The translations under genes and the position numbers were made by a program. Source: Rhynchopus sp. YZ270_cl-10 (Eukaryota; Euglenozoa; Diplonemea; Diplonemida; Diplonemidae). From it: a stretch of 64,000 nucleotides of DNA. Where the stretch lies: NCBI GenBank assembly GCA_964035575.1, contig OZ037885.1, forward strand, positions 744,001 to 808,000, in the 5' to 3' direction. The notes beneath the pieces were generated by a model, which saw nothing but the letters and a program-made list of their open reading frames with translations, was not told where the DNA came from and did not search any database. Position 1 is the first letter of the stretch. Every line of letters begins with the position of its first letter. This document shows positions 40,769 to 50,500 of the stretch, piece by piece.

Positions 40769-42009
40769 ATGCCCCCTCTGCAGTACGAAGGCGCACCCCT
40801 CGACATCGCTCGCACAGCGCAGGTATTGTGCCTTTCCCCCCCCTCCCCCTCTTTCCCTTCTCCCTCTCCTTGCGCGAAGTGTGTAACACTTAGTAGTGAA
40901 CACTTTGCAGTATATACTCCGTACCCTACTACTTGTTTGAGGGACTATCACGAGAGGGTTTTTTGCACTTCAATTTTTGATTTTTTTTGGTTATTTTTTA
41001 TACAAAAAGGCGTAGCTTAAAAGGGGAAATAATTCCTCCAATACGGTCGCCAAATCACCCCCTTCTCCAAAGGGTTATTGAGCAATCAACAAAACCTTTC
41101 TCCTTTTACTTATCAGAGCTTCTATCTCTCCTCCAAATATGACGTCCATGCGACCCCCTGCACCTTGCCCCCCCCTGGAGGGTGGCCTGGCCACTTGACC
41201 CACCTTCTGCCATATGAATCCCAGGACTAGTTTGGTGTACCTCATATCCCAACCGCTGTCGCCTTCTGCACAGGGCGCAGTGGGGCAGTCCTTTCTTTTT
41301 ATGTAAATAATACCCTCCCCATCCCAACAGTTCTGATGCATTCCATTTGGTTTGCACCTTTAATTTCCCTCAAACACTCCATTTCACAGGCACAAGACCT
41401 GATCGAGCGCCACAAGAGGAATATTCGCTACTCCGAGAAGTACACAAACGAGGCATCCACCACCGAGTACAGGTACATACAATAGACACATTTCCTCCCC
41501 TTTATGACGTCCAACCCGGGCGTTTGTTGATTCATAATAACTGCAAGAAGCCCAACTGTCTTAGGCTTATTAATTGAGGTGGCGTTAGGTATCATTTTGA
41601 TGACTCTGTGCCGAAACGATCATCATAGTGGGTAGTACTGTGAGATGTCAAATCATCGCAAACCTTTTTTCCTTTTTCAATATTTAAAGGGACATGCAAT
41701 GTGTGGATGCATCAATGCAAAACAAGAACGATCAAAAGAGAAACAAAGCATACTTTTGTGATTAAATGGGTACGTGCAGTGATCTCTGGTTTACTCCTTT
41801 ACACCACTCTACACATCACCACCATGTACAGACACGTGATCCTCCCGAAGGAGTTGAAGAAGCTCATCCCCAAGAAGCTCATGAACGAGGCGGAGTGGCG
41901 CAGTCTGGGTGTGCAGCAGAGCTACGGGTGGGTCCACTACATGCTCCACGCGCCAGAGCTTCACGTCCTTTGCTTCAAGAGAGAGCTGGGCACCGCTATG
42001 ATTCCTTGA
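40769..42009 (+). CDS. CKS1-type cyclin-dependent kinase regulatory subunit, copy B, three exons
   Basis: Exons 40769-40822, 41390-41472 and 41832-42009 give 104 residues. Intron phases (0, then 2 within the Arg codon of EYRHV) are identical to copy A, so the two genes descend from one intron-bearing ancestor. Motifs: [45 protein letters not shown]. The hinge reads [10 protein letters not shown]: it keeps the His but lacks the second Pro of the usual HxPEPH, and the tail is extended by GTAMIP. Sequence between the copies differs in loops and N-terminal tail, so the duplication is not recent. Intron 1 (567 bases) includes an ACTATCACGAGAGGG unit (about 40942-40980). The leader acceptor CGTCAG ends at 40732. 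Confidence 0.9.
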
Positions 42010-43190
42010 ACGGCTGCAAACCGGAAAACAAAATCCATTTTTTTTTGACAGAAAATGTACCTAAAGCCCAACAAGGAAGTTTTCAAATGATTTTTTGCAT
42101 CTTGGGTTTTTCCCAGAGCACAATCATTAGAGCACAAATCCTTCTCTTTATATTTTTTATTTTTGAATAGATTTTTGATATTAGAAGAAACTCCCTTTTT
42201 ATTGTTTCAAGAAATTCTGAATGGGTTTTAAATGAGGATTTATTTCAGCATTTTTTGCTTCTTGAAACTAATTTTTTTTTCTTTCTTTTCTTCCACCCAC
42301 CCCCTTTGTTCTAGAATTTGGTGTTTCCCTTGATCAAACAGGGTGACCAATCCATTTTCCCTCATTTTCTTTTTGTAAATGGTTTCAGTGCATTTAACAA
42401 ATAAAAACTAAAGACGAAATATGAGACGTTAAATGCTTAGATATTGCAACCACCTCGGACTCCTCCACTTCCCCCCCTCTTGGGTTTGCAGGCCATTTCC
42501 AGCGAGAGAGTTGCATCCTGGTGGTTGCCCGAAGATGACATCACATCTGTCTCATTTTCTATAACCACCATACAATAGGAAAATCTCTCTCGCTCTCAAC
42601 AGCCTCCACCCCTTTATTTTTAGAAAATACGAAAAATCGAAGAAAAAAGATCCCAAATTCATGTTTTTTTTCTTCTCTTTTGCAAATATCGTTGAAAAGG
42701 AATGCAAAAAAAAAGAGGACTTTCCTTTAAATCATTTTCAATGAGACACATAAAAGAGCAGATAAAAAAGAAATAGCCCCCTTAAAAAAATTCCCTATTT
42801 ATTCCCATTTTTTGTTGTTGTTATCCCACACAGGGTTTCGTGTCAGCTTATGCTCCGCGTATTTTTTGACCACGTTGCCTGAGTAGACGTTGTCTCTGTG
42901 TCTGTGTCTTGCGGTCGTTATTACCGCACTTCATCGTGAAGCACCACGTACCTGCATTCAAGTGTCTGCACGTTGCTTTCTTCACTTTTTTTTAGTGATT
43001 CTCAAACCCCATGGTTGGTTTAGTGTCCCCCTCCCAAGCCCCGGGCGTGTTTGTGTTTGCACACGTCTGGTTGCTCCCAGCGACACATTGTCACAGGTTT
43101 CAACACAATACAAAACAAAAGAAAAGACACACAGCAGATTTGCACAGAGTTGTGTCGCAGTACCTCGCCTCTGTTCCTTGCGTCGTGTCA
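42010..43190. other. Spacer upstream of astacin gene
   Basis: No gene and no clear repeat module; AT-rich with short runs. The last 300 bases are mixed composition, ending in a GTCGCAG (43160) 30 bases before the chosen ATG. Confidence 0.45.
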
Positions 43191-45584
43191 ATGCGCGTGA
43201 GCCACATGCTGCCGCTGTTGCTGCTGTGTGCGGTGCCGTCTGCAGCGCATGAGGACCACGACTACGACTACGACATCGTGGAGGGCGACATCCAGGTGCC
43301 GCGTGAGGGGCGCAGTGGGAAAGCGCTCTCAGCGTCGCCGCTGACAAGCCAGTCGCAGCTGTTCCCGTTGGGGAAGGTGCGTTACTACATCGAGACAAAG
43401 GAGGTGGCCGCAAAGGACGCAACGCCGATGGAGGCAGACGACGTGCGTGTCGTCGGTGCTATCGCAGACTGGGAGGCGAAGACCTGCATCCGCTTCACAA
43501 AGTGTACGAGTGCGAACCGCTGTGCGCGTCCCTACATCAAGTTCATTGCGGGAGGTGGGTGCAGCTCTCCTGTGGGCACGTACTCGACACGCGTGAACAC
43601 GATCATCCTTGGGTCTGGGTGTCCGACAGGGACAGTGATCCACGAGATTGGGCACTCGCTTGGGATGCTGCACGAGCAGAGCCGCAAGGACCGTGACGAA
43701 TACGTGGTTGTGGACCTGAAGGCAATGAGGAAGGCCTTCAAGAGCAACTTCAACAAGATGGGCTCGCGTGGGCGCGACCTGGGTGCGTACGACTACGGAT
43801 CAATCATGCACTACTACAGCACTGCGTTCTCGAAGGGCAACCCAAAGACGATTTTCGCGCCGCAGCCGATTGGGCAGCGCTCGTCGCTGAGCAGCGGGGA
43901 CGTGGCGGCAATCCAGTTCATGTACAACAAGTGTTCTGCGAACTACGCACGCCCAACGTGCATGCCGTCGATCGACACCACACAGACGCACCTGATCCCA
44001 CACTCGAAGGCGTGGAACATGGACTTCAACGTGATGTACAAATCCTCGAAGTCCGTTCGTGTGTCGTACGCGGGGACGACGGCGCGTGCAAGGCAGATTA
44101 AGTACTCGCGTGCTGCTGGGAGTAGCCTGGGGAACATGGACTCCACGGAGCTCACGTTCACGCCGTCTGCCGCTGTTGCGGGGAAGACCTTCACACTGAG
44201 TGCGACCTTCACTGGGACAGACGGGCCGTCGACAACGTGTGCGGTGCGCGTGCGTGTGGCGGATGACGACAGACTGTGCTTTGGGATTGGGGCAAGCGAC
44301 CCGAACGTGTGCAGCGGGCATGGAGCGTGTGTTGAGGACATCCTGAAGCCGTGCATGTGCGACTCTGGGTACGCAGGTCCGGACTGCAGCAAGCTGCTGA
44401 CGTGCCCTGCAGACGTTGTGGACCCGTTTGACGGGGAGTTAGCATTGCCATGGAAGTATGGCGATGTGACGGAGGACTCCTCTGTGTTTGTGTCGGGGGG
44501 TGCAAGCATGCGTTTGGGTAAGGTGGGGTCGTCGCGGCGTGCACAGACGTGGCTGGACTTTGATGACAGCGAGGCAGAGACAGTCTCGTTCCACATGTCT
44601 GCGATGGGTGGGGGCACGCAGCAGTACCCTGCCGTGTACCTGCGCCGTGGCCCGGAGAGGTGTGTGATTGTGCAGCGCTACAACAACGGGCAGTGGCGTG
44701 TTGGGAACCGCTTGATGATCAACACTGCACCTAAGGCAAACAGGTTCTACGCTGTGAGGATAGAGTTTGACTGGCACGCCTTAGAGTACACTGTTCTCGT
44801 GGACGGTAAGGTCATGACCGAGGCCACCATGTCCAGTTCCTGTGCTGGTGGGATCACTAGGGCACACTTCTACGGGAACGGGTGGTTCGACGAATTCAAG
44901 CTGGATTGCCCAACCATGAGAGTGCCTGCCCCTTCTGCACCAGCAACAAACGCACCCAGGACTGACGCACCTGCCACTGACGCACCGAAGACGGGAGCGC
45001 CTGCCACCAGTGCCCCTAGGACTGGAGCACCGGCAACCGACGCACCTGCAACTGAGGCACCAGCAACCAACTCGCCAAACACAAGAACAAACACACCTGT
45101 GGCACCTGAGACATCTGCACCAAGAACGGGAGCACCTGCCACATCATCTCCACGCACATCTGCCCCACGCACTGAGGCACCAAGGACTGCAGCACCCAGA
45201 ACGAAGAGTCCGGCACTGCCCGCACCCACCGGCTGCACGACGACACTGAAGAAGTGGAGCAACTGCCGCAAGAACCCGAACTGCTGCCCATCCGGGACAC
45301 AGTGCTTCAGGAAGGGCAAGTACTACGCGCAGTGCAGGAAGACGTGCCCCGCGACTGGGTGGTCCTGTAAGGTGCTGGGTGGCACGGCTGCGCAGACACC
45401 ACCACCACCACCACCACCACCACCACGGTCGTGCAACGGCGGTATGCTGAGCGCGTGGTCGAACTGTCTGCAGAGAACCGCATGCTGCCCGTCAGGCACA
45501 CAGTGCTTCGAGCAGTCCAGGTATTATGCACAGTGCCGTCGTTCGTGCCCACGCAGCGACTGGACGTGCCGTGTGCTGGGATAA
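43191..45584 (+). CDS. Secreted astacin metalloprotease with EGF, LamG-like and two CBM1-like modules
   Basis: The frame is open from 43011; the ATG at 43191 starts a signal peptide (MRVSHMLPLLLLCAVPSAA) 30 bases after a CGCAG, giving 797 residues. EGDI near 31-34 fits the aspartate switch of astacin propeptides (Asp33). The catalytic helix is HEIGHSLGMLHEQSRKDRDE (His151, Glu152, His155, His161) and the Met-turn is SIMHYYS (Met206, Tyr208), so the zinc site is complete. After the protease come a beta-sandwich-like part (about 270-365), an EGF module with six Cys (about 372-400), a concanavalin/LamG-like domain (about 406-575), a mucin-like Ala-Pro-Thr repeat (about 577-678), then two Cys-rich C-terminal modules (about 680-731 and 747-797) separated by poly-Pro. 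Each reads CCPSGTQCF..YYAQCR, resembling fungal-type CBM1. Likely degrades extracellular protein while attached to polysaccharide. Confidence 0.93.
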   Translation: MRVSHMLPLLLLCAVPSAAHEDHDYDYDIVEGDIQVPREGRSGKALSASPLTSQSQLFPLGKVRYYIETKEVAAKDATPMEADDVRVVGAIADWEAKTCIRFTKCTSANRCARPYIKFIAGGGCSSPVGTYSTRVNTIILGSGCPTGTVIHEIGHSLGMLHEQSRKDRDEYVVVDLKAMRKAFKSNFNKMGSRGRDLGAYDYGSIMHYYSTAFSKGNPKTIFAPQPIGQRSSLSSGDVAAIQFMYNKCSANYARPTCMPSIDTTQTHLIPHSKAWNMDFNVMYKSSKSVRVSYAGTTARARQIKYSRAAGSSLGNMDSTELTFTPSAAVAGKTFTLSATFTGTDGPSTTCAVRVRVADDDRLCFGIGASDPNVCSGHGACVEDILKPCMCDSGYAGPDCSKLLTCPADVVDPFDGELALPWKYGDVTEDSSVFVSGGASMRLGKVGSSRRAQTWLDFDDSEAETVSFHMSAMGGGTQQYPAVYLRRGPERCVIVQRYNNGQWRVGNRLMINTAPKANRFYAVRIEFDWHALEYTVLVDGKVMTEATMSSSCAGGITRAHFYGNGWFDEFKLDCPTMRVPAPSAPATNAPRTDAPATDAPKTGAPATSAPRTGAPATDAPATEAPATNSPNTRTNTPVAPETSAPRTGAPATSSPRTSAPRTEAPRTAAPRTKSPALPAPTGCTTTLKKWSNCRKNPNCCPSGTQCFRKGKYYAQCRKTCPATGWSCKVLGGTAAQTPPPPPPPPPRSCNGGMLSAWSNCLQRTACCPSGTQCFEQSRYYAQCRRSCPRSDWTCRVLG

Positions 45585-45616
45585 GGTGACACTCCGAGAA
45601 CAGCAATGGCTTTTTA

Positions 45617-45650
45617 GGTACACTGTCACGCTTTGTATTTCAAGTCAAAC
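45617..45650 (+). repeat. GGTACACTGTCAC unit, short form
   Basis: GGTACACTGTCAC then CTTTGTATTTCAAGTCAAAC; lacks the GAGAGGG part found in other copies. Confidence 0.6.
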
Positions 45651-46121
45651 TTTTATTTATGCGAGCCACACCAGACGGATTGATTTCCGTCGTTGGCAAT
45701 GTGCATGCACACTGCCTGGTCTTTTATATACAACAAATCAATTCCATTTCCCTTTTCCCTTTTCCCTTTTCCTTTGTCCCCCTTATCCCTTCAGCAAAGC
45801 TTACCCCTTCTATTAGCTCTCTTTAAGGATTCCTGCGAAGAACAATTGTGGTTGCTATCCTGTGATGGTAGTAGTCTGAAATCAAGCAAAGCTTTTCTTC
45901 GTACCCCTCAAACCTCTGTATATTGTGGGTCGTTCTTGGCCTACCCATATTCTCTAGGCAACCCTTTTCTGCGGATGCTATATTCTTCTTCTTCTTCTTT
46001 TTTTTTTTTGACAAATTTATTTCTCATTTTTTTTTCCGGCTGCCGATTTTGTTTTGCTGAACATTTTTCTCCACACAAACACAAAACACAATAAAAAAGC
46101 AGATCAGACCTATGTTTTAAA

Positions 46122-46160
46122 GGTGACTAAGCAACGAGAGGCTTAGGATTTATATTTTAC
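46122..46160 (+). repeat. Leader hairpin, CTAAGC/GCTTAG, AACGAGAG loop
   Basis: CTAAGC at 46127-46132 and GCTTAG at 46141-46146, loop one base longer than at 27481, then GATTTATATTTTAC. Confidence 0.7.
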
Positions 46161-46405
46161 TTTTTTGTTCTTTCATTATTTCTTGGATAAGCCATTGGGG
46201 TAAAAACGCGCGAATACTATCTACTATGAGAAAAAGGTTGGATACTTCAGCTAAAGGCAAGCGGGATGGGTGCAGAGGCGCACTTCTAACTAGACAACTA
46301 ACAACTCCACGCGTCACACATACCCGCCCCCTCTCTGTTTTGTCATTAATGCTGTTTGGTGCCTTCAATTTCTCCTTCCTCCCCTCCCGCCCAGTCATTG
46401 TACTA

Positions 46406-46499
46406 AGGTACACTGTTTACGAGCGGGCTGTTGTATTTAAAGTCATTTTTTTTTTTTCACCATATACTATCAATTTATTGATTGCATATGATGAAAATA
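46406..46499 (+). repeat. GGTACACTGTTTACGAGCGGG unit plus uninterrupted CACCATATACTATC repeat
   Basis: A unit of the GTATTTCAAGTC type (46406-46446) is followed by TTCACCATATACTATCAATT and TATTGATTGCATATGATGAA (46456-46499). The latter 43 bases are identical to 63547-63590, right-hand flank of the TIR element there, and mark an empty target site. A related stretch is at about 35030-35060 in CKS-A intron 1. Confidence 0.7.
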
Positions 46500-47186
46500 C
46501 TTTTATCATAGTTCATCTTTGGATTGTTTATGATCCAGATGACACCGGCTTACTAAAATCTACTCTATTTTGCGTGCGTGTCTATTTTTGTTTTTTTTTG
46601 CATCATAAACTTCATTTTTGTTTTTTGTTGTTCAGTTTTCATGGTGTGTATGAGTTCTTCGTTGAGGACGCGACGTCTTGCTTCCCTTTTTTTGTTGCCA
46701 TTTTTGTTGCAACGAAAATAAAAGGTGGTGTGTGGTGCTGTTCGTTTCTCAATATGCACATAAAACATTTGTCGTCAAGAGTGACGAAGCGCAGAAAGAC
46801 CTCTCGTTCATCTTGTCTCAATTTTTTTTCCATGATCATGATTATTTTTTTTCTTGGAAAGCCTTCTGGGCTTTGCCTATATTCTCCCGTTCCTCTCAGT
46901 ATTTTTTGATGCAATTAACGGATAACGAAGCAGAAGGGAACGTGGGTTTAAGGAACGTGTCACGTTATGAGTGCATGACGGGGGTAAAGAAAAACACTGG
47001 GCATTTTTCTTTCGTGTACCAATGTCATTTCTACCGAACCCACTAAGTCTTTACCGCAGTCACCCACCCTAGCGACACGAGCTTCTTTGAGACCCCCTCC
47101 CCTCCCTGTGTTATTCTGTTGTGTTGTTCAACCTCGTAATTCTATTTGAGCTTTTTTTGTTGTGTCCCTTTTCCTCCCTAATCAAG

Positions 47187-47285
47187 ATGACTGAAGCACA
47201 GTGGCTTGTCATCTCTTCCACATCCTCTTTTTTCAAGGTGACTTCAAGGTGACTGAAGCACGGGAGGCTTCGCTTCATCTTATTT
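47187..47285 (+). repeat. Tandem leader hairpins, GAAGC/GCTTC stem
   Basis: At 47255-47271 GAAGC-ACGGGAG-GCTTC, followed by GCTTCATCTTATTT. A weaker copy (AAGC-ACAGTG-GCTTGTCATCTCTTCC) lies at 47194-47221. GAAGC/GCTTC is a paired change from TAAGC/GCTTA. Confidence 0.65.
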
Positions 47286-47541
47286 GACCCTCCCTAAATA
47301 GTAGACCCCCCATTTTTTTCATTTTTTTTGAAAACTTGATCAGGGTTTCCACAACGAGCCCAATTTCCCCCCACACTACACCTCACTCTTCCACAGGGAA
47401 GGTCACCTTTTTTCCCCCTCCTCCTCCCACGCCCCCTTCTTTTGCGCCGATTTTTTCTCACCGAACCCCCCTCCTTTTTTTATATTCCAAACGAAGCCTA
47501 ATCACAGGCTTAGCTTTCGTTTCATAAACTTTCCTTTAAGT

Positions 47542-50500
47542 ATGTCTGATGGAGAGTTGCAATGTGAAGTGAATAACGCAGTGTTGGTGTTGCAACGGTT
47601 TTATAGGAGAAGCAATGCTCGGTCTGGCGCAGCCACGAAACGCAGTATGAGACACGAGGAAGCTACCCGCATCCGCGAGTCTGAGGCAGCAGTTGTGGTA
47701 CAGAGTGCGTACCGCTGCAGAATTGCAAGCAGAAAACGCTGCCTCCAGTCGCACGCCACACAGACCCTCCTCCTCCAACGTCTCGGTCGTGCCCTCTTCT
47801 CCCGCATCTCCCTGCAAACATTGTCTAATACACACCCCTACCTTCTTTCCCTCCGTCTTCTCTTTCGCACCACGCCGCTCGCAGGACTCCCTTTGACTGG
47901 CCTCGCGTTGTGTTCATCTTCTTCCCCTGAAAGCAAAGACCTCATCGCCATTTTACAAAGCGAATCTGAGCTCCATTCTCACTCTGGTTACAAAGGGCTG
48001 CTGACATTAGCAGAGGCTGTGATGGGAGTCGGAGAAATCGCAGCCCCTCTTCCAATTTCACCACAGATGGAGGAAAGAGAGGAGAATACATGGAGTGGTG
48101 TGGATGAAGAGGTTCCTGAGATAGAGAATGTCTCACCGAAAGGTGATTGGATCGACCCATTCAGCATGACATTGATTTTAGATAATGATTTGGGGATTAT
48201 TGAACCCGGAGCAGACTTTTCGAGGTCAGGAGGAATGGATGCGATAATGCGCTCGCAATGCCGTGCTTCCCCTCTTCTTGCCTTGCAAGCCCTGCAAACA
48301 TCACACAAAAAGGTAGAATCACGAAGATGGGCGAAAGAACTATGCGACCCTTTGCGTCACCCTATGCTATACACTCTCTTCTGTGACCCCGATGAGGTGC
48401 AAGGTTTGCGATGGTTACAAAATGCATCAGATATTCCACTGCCATTCATCAACTTCCTTGTAGATACCAATTCGGATGGGCAATCGGAGAAGGGAGGGAA
48501 TGTGTTTGGGAGAGGGCAACCAAGGCTCAACTTTGAAGCGAGTGATATGCAATTTGCTGAGTCTATAATCCTTCCACGCACACTCTGTATCAACGAGGTG
48601 GCAAAAGAAGCAGAAGAGGAGGTGGTCAATCCAATTTTTGAGGAGCCGGTGATTGAGGTCTGTTGTGACCCCTCAGAAGGGGTGTCGGGCGCAGCAGAGG
48701 GCAGAGAGAATACGCACAGCGACGCAATCGACCACCTCCTCGCCACCTGCGACTCCGGTGTGCACGAAGGGTTGGATTTGCTGGCAACAGCATGCTTTGC
48801 GGATTTTAAATTGAATCGCGTCAAGGAGGCACAAGAGTTTGCAGAAGGGCTTGCACATTTGTTTGCAGATGAGGGGTTTGACATAGAGTCAGATCATGAC
48901 ATAGTTGCGGAGTCTGACCAGGCAGATATCAATGCCAAAGCGGAGGAAGTAGAGGAGCCGCTTCAAAACCCTATCATCGTGATGGAACCACAGACGGAAG
49001 AGGCTGTGAAGGACCATTTAGGAGTGGCATCGAATGCGATGGGGCAGAGCCCGCACAGCGATGCCATCGACCAGCTGCTCGCAAGCTGTGGTTACGATGC
49101 GCATGAAGGGCTTGATTTGTTGGCAACAGCGTGCTTTGCGGATTTCAAGCTGAACCGTGTTGTCTCCCGTGTGCACGATGAGGCGGGCAAGCCTACAAAA
49201 CGCCTTGACCTTCTCGGGATGCTTGTATTGTCAAGCAGCAGAGGGGAGTGCAGAGGGATCGACCTCCTGGCAGAGAGCAGACGTATCGGTGGTGTCGAGC
49301 TTCTGCTGCTTGCAGGGTGCAGTGCTGAGTGTCATCCTGGGCTGGACCTGCTCAAGGCTATCGTCAGTCCAGAGACCCGCAAAAAATTGGGGTCGCATGG
49401 CATGGACCTGCTGGCCGTGAGTGCGCCCCCCACTCCGGGTGCGTCCCTTATTGTTGCCTCCACGGCGCGTTCGTGGAGGGGTTTAGAGATGCTCGACGCA
49501 TCGCGTTCCCAGGAGAGGAACACCTGGGGGATGCCGTCGCCTTCACCGGGGCTGGACCTGCTGGGGTTTAGTGTTCTTAGCACATCTGCAGCAAAGCCGC
49601 AGAACAGCATGCAGGCCCATACAGCCGCGTCTCAACATGATTTTACATTAGACCCGGCGGCGCCACAAAAGACAAAACCACAAAACGGCATGCAGGGCCA
49701 CGCTGCCCAAGCTAATACATTGAACTCCCTACTAAATGGGACTGAGCCTCAAAACAGCATGCAGGTACACATGGCAACTGTGCATGACCCTGCTGCCCTC
49801 TCGGTAGGGGGTGGGGTGGGGCCCTGCCCGGTGCAGGTTCTGTCCTCGCTCTGCGAAGGTGAGGCCCTGAGGGCGCTGGCGTGTGTAGCGGGGAGTGCGG
49901 GGCGGTACACCACGGCGCTGCAGCTGCTCGCTGCGGAGGCTCCCATCGGTCATCTGCCTGCTTTGACCATGCTAAGATCGATGCCTGCACACCGCACACC
50001 CACACCCGACATCACCTGCGACGCTGCCAGCCTCACCAGCAGCGGCTCTGGCGTGCTCTACCGCAACGAAAGCTCCTCCGCAGACTCCCTCTTCAGCATC
50101 GTCAGCGCAAACCTCGAGGCCCCTGCAGCCACTGTCGCGACACACACCCTCATCTCCGTCGCTCTAGGGTACCACACACGCCGACACCTCTTTGCCGAAC
50201 ACAGCAAGCGAAGGCTTCGCTCAGTTCTGTCAGGATACGCTGCACGCAGACACCTTGGCAGGTTGGTTGTTGAGCATGCGGTGCTGCGAATTCAAGGGTT
50301 TTCTCGCGTTGTCACAGCAAGGAGAGCTGTACTGGATAAGACGGAAGCACGGGATCTATTCATACGACAGGGCTTTCGAGAGAACGCCGCGGTGCAGATC
50401 CAGAGGACGGTGCGAGCGTCGTTGTGCCGCAGGCGCATCAACCGTCTACAGGCTGAGCAAGAAGCGGAGGCAAAGGCAGAGCTGGAAACCTGCGCCGCCC

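Larger units (their letters stand above)
45585..47541. other. Spacer with several leader modules upstream of IQ gene
   Basis: Modules at 45617-45650, 46127-46160, 46406-46446, 47187 and 47255-47285. At 46456-46499 lies an uninterrupted copy of the sequence into which the 62330 element is inserted. A short + strand frame (46909-47046, 45 residues) follows a CTCTCAG at 46899 and could be a small exon, but has no recognised motif. The leader ends in CCTTTAAG at 47540, directly before ATG. Confidence 0.55.

Noticed and set aside
46226-46909. 227-residue + strand frame
   Set aside because: It spans known repeat units (46406 module, CACCATATACTATC repeat) and T runs; Phe-rich translation of low-complexity DNA.
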